Shown here: positions 58,874 through 64,000 of the stretch, piece after piece | Layout: each line of letters starts with the position of its first letter | Numbering within the stretch: the stretch's first letter is position 1 | From: Perognathus longimembris pacificus | Taxonomy: Eukaryota; Chordata; Mammalia; Rodentia; Heteromyidae | Direction of reading: 5' to 3' | Length of the DNA: 64,000 nucleotides | Assembly (NCBI RefSeq): GCF_023159225.1 | Contig: NC_063168.1 | Coordinates: 64,025,398-64,089,397 of the forward strand | Notes under the pieces: model-generated | What the model saw: only the letters and a program-made list of their open reading frames with translations | What the model was told of the DNA's origin: nothing | Database searches by the model: none | Made by a program: the position numbers and the translations under genes

Positions 58874-59856
58874 GAGAGAATAAATATTCTTCCAAGTAGG
58901 GATCATAGAGTAAGATGATAGTGGACTGGCTGAAAGTTAGGTTGTGATAACATAAAGACACCCAAGGAAACCACCTAGAATGAGGAAGACTGAGCACATT
59001 TGCCTTAGACTTAGAGGCCCATGGCCCATGGCTTTCTCTAATGCTCATGTCTTCCTTTCTGCTTCTCCTTAGCATTGCAGCGGACACAGCCCTTGATAGC
59101 CTTCTGTGATCCCCTCTCTTCTGTCTGTTACCTAAAGCTTCCAGATGATGATATAACCTAGGGTCCATACCCAGCACCTGCCTGATACACACCACCTTGT
59201 CATACCAGACACAACACAGACCATTCTGTTTCTACCAGAGATCAGGCAGCAGACTGCAGCTCAGGGGGCCTCTGTGGGCAAGCTATGCAGAGCTGGGCCT
59301 GCTGGCTCTTTTGTTTGCATACACCAAATTTGAGATGGGCTATCATTAACCAAATGGAGAGCAGCTGTGCTTACTGAGAAAGTGTGCTTCGTCAGATTTG
59401 TGGACATGTCAGGGTTTTTTTTTTTATTTCTCTTTTCTTTTGAGCCAGAATGTCTGGCTTAGGAGGCCTCATGAACATGTAAAGCAAACTGAGTAAAAGT
59501 CTTAGGGGTGCTCCCTTTCTCTGGCATAATATTTCCTGGGTTGACGGAATGATAGAAAGGCATAGTTTCTTGATGAAAGGATTATGTCATTGGGACTCAT
59601 AGGGGTTCCCACTTTAAAAAGGCACATTCCACTACAAGATCTCATATTAAGCATTTTCTACCTTGTTTAGTGTGCATTAGGGGCTGGCAACTTGTTCTAG
59701 AAATCAAACCAAAAGTAGAAAAGGGAATAGATGAGGGAGGTAGAAGTCCAGAGTGAGGGTTCCCTCACCTGGCAGAATACCAGGGGTGAGTTCTCTGGAC
59801 ATTCTGTGTCAGATTTAGATGTGCTTGCATGTAGTTATTTTGTACCCATTGTACAA
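58874..59856. other. Unique non-coding sequence between retrocopy and retroelement stack
   Basis: No gene or repeat family recognised. A minus-strand open frame that starts here (59195) runs into the retrocopy by chance. Confidence 0.45.
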
Positions 59857-59875
59857 ATGTCACAATTTATTTATT
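59857..59875. repeat. Left copy of a perfect 19-bp TSD
   Basis: atgtcacaatttatttatt, identical to 62076-62094. It bounds the whole four-element stack. Confidence 0.9.
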
Positions 59876-60054
59876 CCTGAGGCTTGAACTCAGGGCCTGA
59901 GCACTGTCCCTGGCTTTCTTTTACTCAAGGCTCTAACCACTTGATTCATAGCTCCACTTCTGGATTTTTCTGTTTATGTGGTGCTGAGGAATCAAACCCA
60001 GGGCTTCATACATGCTAGGCAAGCACTCTACCACTAAGACATATTCCCAGCCCC
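59876..60054 (-). mobile_element. IDL-Geo SINE (copy 1 of stack), antisense
   Basis: Antisense of an IDL-Geo element: the right monomer 'cttgaactcagggcctgagcactgtccctgg' lies left, and the left monomer ends at the 5' word 'ccagcccc' (60047-60054). It lacks the last bases and most of an A tail at its left edge, where it meets the 19-bp TSD directly. Confidence 0.92.
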
Positions 60055-60064
60055 GCCCCCCCCC

Positions 60065-60275
60065 TTTTTCTTTTGCCAGTCCTGGGCCTTGGACTCAGGG
60101 CCTGAGTACTGTCCCTGGCTTCTTTTTGCTCAAGGCTAGCACTCTGCCACTTGAGCCACAGTGCCACTTCTGGCTGTTTTCTATATATGTGGTGCTGGGG
60201 AATCGAACCCAGGGCTTCATGTATACGAGGTAAGCACTCTTGCCACTAGGCCATATTCCTAGCCACACCAGCCCC
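60065..60275 (-). mobile_element. IDL-Geo SINE (copy 2 of stack), antisense
   Basis: A T-rich tail (60065-60074), then 'gccagtcctgggccttggactcagggcctgag', 'gccacttgagccacagtgcc', 'ggtgctggggaatcgaacccagg' and the 5' end 'ccagcccc' at 60268-60275. Intact box-B antisense 'ggaatcgaaccc'. It lies head-to-tail with copy 1, with a C-rich run between them. Confidence 0.94.
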
Positions 60276-60289
60276 CCCCCCTTTTTTTT
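60268..60289. repeat. Left TSD of the nested LINE-1, C-run expanded
   Basis: CCAG, then about 10 C, then 8 T. It corresponds to CCAGCCCCTTTTTT at 61172-61185. The C and T runs differ in length, and the T run also serves as the LINE-1 poly(A) remnant. Confidence 0.7.
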
Positions 60290-61171
60290 CAAATTTTTAT
60301 TATCAAACTGATGTACAGAGAGGTTACAGTTTCATACGTTAGGCATTGGATACATTTATTGTACTGTTTGTTACCTTGTCCCTCATACCCCCCTCCCTCC
60401 TCCCCTTCTCCCTTTCCCCCCCTGAGGTGTTCAGTTCACTTACACCAAACAGTTTTGCAAGTATTGCTTTTGTAGTTGTTTGTCTTTTTTTTACCCTGTG
60501 TCTCTCAATTTTGGTATTCCCTTTCAATTTCCTACTTCTAATACCAGTATACACGGTTTCCAATATACTCGGATAAGATTACGGAGATAGTTTAGGTACA
60601 ACCACAGGAAGGTGATACAAGAGCATCATCAATAATAGAAGCTACAGATACAGATGGGACGTTGAAAGTAGTTACAACTGTGGTATAACAATCATTTCCA
60701 TAACATGGAGTTCATTTCACTTAGCATCATCTATGTGTTCATAGGGTATAGCTATTGGGCTCTTGTGATGCTCTGCTATGACTGCCTAAACCTGTACTAA
60801 TTATTCCCAATAAGGGAGACCATAGAGTCCATGTTTCTTTGGTTCTGGCTCACTTCACTTAGTATAATTTTTTCCAAGTCCTTCCATTTCCTTACAAATG
60901 GGACAATGTCATTCTTTCTGATAGAAGCATAAAATTCCATTGTGTATATGTACCACATTTTCCTGATCCATTCGTCTACTGAGGAGCATCTGGGTTGGTT
61001 CCATATTTTAGCAATGACAAATTGTGCTGCGATGAACATTGTTGTGCTGGTGGCATTACTGTGATTTTGTTTGTGGTCTTTTGGATAGATACCCAAAAGT
61101 GGGGCTGCTGGGTCATAGGGGAGTTCTATATTTAGCCTTCTGAGGAATCTCCATACTGCTTGCCAGAGTGG
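60290..61171 (-). mobile_element. 5'-truncated LINE-1 (end of ORF2 region plus 3' UTR), nested
   Basis: About 880 bp. The terminal word 'aaactgatgtacagagaggttacag' lies near 60305. The antisense polypurine tract 'cccccctccctcctccccttctcccttt' lies near 60390. The 'ccttccatttccttacaaatggg' and 'gtgtatatgtaccacattttcc' block lies near 60.88-60.96 kb. It ends at 'ctgcttgccagagtgg'. It keeps an uninterrupted minus-strand frame of about 130 codons at 60797-61195, suggesting a fairly recent insertion. Confidence 0.93.
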
Positions 61172-61185
61172 CCAGCCCCTTTTTT
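61172..61185. repeat. Right TSD of the nested LINE-1
   Basis: CCAGCCCCTTTTTT. It repeats the 5' end of IDL-Geo copy 2 and its C/T run. Confidence 0.7.
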
Positions 61186-61204
61186 GATATTTCAATCACC
61201 ATAG

Positions 61205-61623
61205 TTTTTAAAAATTTTAATTTGATTGTGAAGGTGCTATACAGAAGGGATACAGTTACACACATAAGGTAGTGAGTACTATCCTTGTCATACTTGTTGT
61301 CCCCTCCCTCATTTTTCTAACAACCTTCACTCTTCCCAGCCTGACCCCCTACTTGTGCAGTTAATATCCAACATATTGTCTTGTGAGTATTGCTATTGCA
61401 TTGGTTTGCCCTTTATCCTTTGTCTCACCATTTTGTTTTTCCCCTTCCCTTCCTTAATTCAGATAAACATATATACAATACCCAGAGTACTGAAATCAAG
61501 TACAGGAACAACAGGGGATAAACCATAGGAAAGAAAAAAGAAAAATTTTACATAGTATATTACAAATAATAACAATAAAAACCTCTTGTTTCCATATCTT
61601 GGAGTTCATTTCACTTCGCATCA
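61205..61623 (-). mobile_element. LINE-1 3' segment of a 5'-inverted insertion
   Basis: Antisense LINE-1 3' UTR: 'gattgtgaaggtgctatacagaagggatacag', 'ccaacatattgtcttgtgagtattgc', 'cttggagttcatttcacttcgcatca'. It stops at about 61623, where the sequence switches to sense orientation. Confidence 0.9.
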
Positions 61624-62075
61624 TTTGTTCAATCACTCGGGAAAGTAGTATGGAGGTTCTTAAAAACACTAAACATTGAGCTCCCCTATGATACAGCAGC
61701 TCCACTTCTGGGCATTTACCTAAAAGATCACAAACCAGGACATACTAAAGCTACCAGCACAACCATGTTCCTTGCAGCATTATTTACCATAGCTAAAATA
61801 TGGAACCAACCCAGATGCCCCTCTGTAGATGAATGGATCAAGAAAATGTGGTATATATACACAATGGAATTCTATGCTTTCATCAGAAAGAATGACATTG
61901 TCCCATTTGTAAGGAAATGGAAAAACTTGGGAAAAAATCACGTTAAGTGAAGTGAGCAGAGCCAAAGAAACACAGATTCCATGGTTTCTCAATTAGTAAT
62001 AATTAGTAAATGCCTAGGATAATCCTAGTAGAAGAACATGATAACTCAATAGCTTTGTACATATGATCATATTAG
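61624..62075 (+). mobile_element. Inverted upstream segment of the same LINE-1
   Basis: Sense LINE-1: 'gtagtatggaggttcttaaaaac', 'gctccacttctgggcatttacc', 'gtggtatatatacacaatgg', 'aatgacattgtcccatttgtaagg', ending at 'catattagatg'. In normal elements this segment lies immediately upstream of the 61205-61623 segment. The head-to-head arrangement is the known 5'-inversion (twin-priming) product. Confidence 0.9.
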
Positions 62076-62094
62076 ATGTCACAATTTATTTATT
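62076..62094. repeat. Right copy of the perfect 19-bp TSD
   Basis: atgtcacaatttatttatt, identical to 59857-59875. It starts right where the inverted LINE-1 segment ends. Confidence 0.9.
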
Positions 62095-62283
62095 ATTTTC
62101 CTCACTCATTTATGGATATTGGGTTTTTTTTTCAGGAGCTCATAGTTATGATGTTCTTTGAATAGTCTTTTATAGATGTTCACATATATATTTTCTTGCT
62201 TGCTTTCTTTCTCCCTCTCCATCTCCCTCTTCATCTCCTTTTCTCTCCACTTCCCTCTCTCTTTTCCTTCTTTCCTGTGTTGG

Positions 62284-62360
62284 TCTTAGGGCTTGAACTC
62301 ATGGCCTAGGCACTGTCCTTGAGCTAGAATTATGGCTATGTGCCAACAATGCCTAGTTTT
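62284..62360 (-). mobile_element. Fragment of Geo-type SINE right monomer, antisense
   Basis: 'gggcttgaactcatggcctaggcactgtccttgagc', then 'ggctatgtgcc'. Only the end of the right monomer plus a scrap remains. Confidence 0.65.
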
Positions 62361-62374
62361 CTTTTCTTTTTTTG

Positions 62375-62605
62375 TGCTGGCCAGTACTGGAGCTTGAACT
62401 CTGGAGCTTCTGCTCTTACTTGGCATTTTTGCTTAAGCATTCTGTTCTACAATTTATGCCACATACCCCTTTGGGCTTTTTGATGGTTAATTAGAGATAA
62501 AAGTCTCTTGGGTTTATATTCTCAAGCTGTCTTTGAACCATGATCTTCAGATCTCAGCCTCCTGAGTAGCTAGTTTTACAAACATAGGAAACTGGTATTT
62601 GACCA
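62375..62605 (-). mobile_element. 7SL/B1-like + Geo-type SINE, antisense
   Basis: 'ggagcttgaactctggagc', 'ggttaattagagataaaagtctc', 'gatctcagcctcctgagtagctag'. Nearly full length, moderately diverged. Confidence 0.85.
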
Positions 62606-62607
62606 TA

Positions 62608-63560
62608 CCTTTTTTTTTTATATCTAGGAATGAAATTTCTGATTCATAATGTATATAATTCTTCAACTTTCATAGATCTACTACATTTACAAAGAAATAT
62701 GCATAAGAGTTAAAGCTACTGCATATTCTTTCAAAGATTTAGTATCTTCTCTTTCCCCTTCCAATGGCCATGCAGTGGTATTGCATTATGACTCGACTTT
62801 GCTTTTCTAACCTGACCTTGTCATATATCAGTTGCTCACATGGGTATTCTCTTTCATGAGGTTACTTTCTGAGTCTCCTCTTTGTTACCTGAGGTATTTG
62901 TCTTTTCTGAATAATTTGAAAGCCTATATATCTAAATATAAATCATTTGTTAACTATGTTGACTGTAATATTTCCTCCCTTTTCCCCTTTTTAAATGGTA
63001 TCTTGCCATGAAGAGAACTTCTTAATTTTAATGCAGTGTAGCTTATCAACCTTTCTTCCTTGAGGTTAATACTTTTAATACCTTATTCTGAAAGTTTTGC
63101 CTACACCAAGGTTATGAAAATCTTCTTCTGTTTTCTTCCAGGAACATTATTGTTTCATCATTTCTATCTAGACATGCAACCTATCTAGAATTCTTTTTTG
63201 CATATAGTACAAGGTAGGGTTTAAGGTTCACGTTTTTCCATATGGAAAAAAAAAAGGATCCAGTACAACACTGAAAAGACTAACATTTCTTTCATGGACT
63301 ATGATGACTTGATGCCTTTGTCCTAAGCTATGTGACTGCCTAATGTGAGGTCACTTCAGAGTTTATTTTGTTCTACTGGTTTGTTTGTGCCAATAGTATA
63401 CTCTCTTAATTAGCTTATGATAGGTGTTGCTATCTGATATAGGGTATTTCAGCCTTCTCTTGGTTGGTATTTTCTTGGTTTATCTTTTTCAATCCATTTA
63501 CTTTAAAACTTTTATCTTTCAGGTTTTTATCCATCCCACCCTAATATGTTGCCGAAACCT
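62608..63560 (-). mobile_element. Old LINE-1 ORF2/3' region fragment, antisense
   Basis: 'tatctaggaatgaaatttctgattcataatg', 'tgcctacaccaaggttatgaaaatcttcttctg', 'caaggtagggtttaaggttcacgtttttccatatgg' and 'gttctactggtttgtttgtgccaatag' follow the antisense order of old L1M-type elements. It is strongly decayed and older than the LINE-1 copies in the neighbouring stack. Confidence 0.8.
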
Positions 63561-64000
63561 TGATTGTTTCCTCTGCTGTTTGTCAGTAGTTCTCTGCTAG
63601 ATGTTTGCGTCCAGAATCGGCTATTTCCTCATCATGAAAATATGGCCAACTCACCTCTGCTTCCCTTTGCCCAGGGATTTTAGCCCTTCAAGCCTTAAAT
63701 TGATTTTTATTTTTTATTTTCTAACTCTTCCAGCTGTTCACAAGGAGCATTCATGTGCCCATAAACTATTTTATCCCGGCATCTAGGCTGGAAGTAGGTG
63801 TCTTAGAACCCTGCTTTTCAATTAGTAAATATAATTTTGAACATGATATTAGAAAACCTATCAGTGTAATTTACCACATTATTAAACAAAAGAGGAAGAA
63901 TATTAATACTCTAGTATGTGCAGGAAAGGATCATTTGATAAAACTCAATACTACTTTGAAATGACAACCCTTGGAAGACTAGCAAATAAATTTCATCTAT
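63561..64000. other. Unique sequence at the window end
   Basis: Nothing recognised. Short open frames only. Confidence 0.4.

Noticed and set aside
58497..59195. 232-codon minus-strand open frame that looks like a longer NAP1L1 with an extra N-terminus
   Set aside because: The first 146 codons come from flanking DNA and 5' UTR that happen to lack stops. The NAP1L1 start is the ATG at 58757-58755, and the frame shifts soon after.
60797..61195. 132-codon minus-strand frame and its sense counterpart at 61765-61950 containing 'MWYIYTMEF'
   Set aside because: Both are the same segment of LINE-1 3' region in two different copies. The similarity reflects repeat copies, not a conserved gene.

Overview
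This window is eukaryotic, nuclear and mammalian. It is AT-rich with long microsatellites, LINE-1 and MIR/L2/MaLR relics, and dense dimeric SINEs. Two kinds of SINE recur. One has a tRNA-like left half starting GGGGCTGG and joined to a second half with the motif 'tggctcaagtggtagag...gagttcaagcccca'. The other carries that same second half behind a 7SL/B1-like left half ('ggctcacgcctgtaatcctagctac'). To my knowledge the first matches IDL-Geo, a SINE described only from geomyoid rodents (kangaroo rats, pocket mice, pocket gophers), so the source is most likely a heteromyid or geomyid rodent. I cannot name the species.

I found no intact protein-coding gene and no convincing exon of a host gene. 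The only gene-derived sequence is a long processed retropseudogene of NAP1L1 (nucleosome assembly protein 1-like 1) on the minus strand at about 55.45-58.86 kb. It keeps 5' UTR, coding region, a 2.1-kb 3' UTR and a poly(A) signal. Two frameshifts and an internal deletion disable it, and it is flanked by a near-perfect 15-bp target-site duplication (TSD). The rest reads as intergenic or deep intronic DNA.

Layout: 0-8 kb is unique sequence with a (CT)n/(AC)n array, two SINEs and a short LINE-1 tail with a 16-bp TSD (6.07-6.39 kb). 8-17 kb has a MIR, a MaLR LTR, SINEs and long unique stretches that include a 42-bp Z-DNA-prone tract (13.48 kb). 17.2-19.1 kb holds MaLR LTRs, one apparently nested in another. 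20-22 kb has SINEs and three (GT)n arrays. 23-32 kb mixes LINE-1 tails, L2, MIR, a hAT-type relic and STRs. 32-35 kb is unique. 35.8-38.3 kb is a 2.5-kb 5'-truncated LINE-1 with a perfect 14-bp TSD. 40-47 kb is a fossil LINE-1 on the plus strand, interrupted by SINEs and two younger LINE-1 ends. 47-53 kb is mostly unique with MIR/L2 pieces. 53-54.7 kb has stacked LINE-1 tails and a 420-bp polypyrimidine tract. 55.4-58.9 kb is the NAP1L1 retrocopy. 59.86-62.09 kb is a four-element retrotransposon stack enclosed by a perfect 19-bp direct repeat and including a LINE-1 with a 5' inversion. The window ends in an old LINE-1 fragment.

I see no undescribed biological system here. The most informative structure is the nested stack at 59.86-62.09 kb, whose junctions allow the order of insertions to be inferred. 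Repeat names and boundaries come from recognising consensus sequences by eye, not from a database search.
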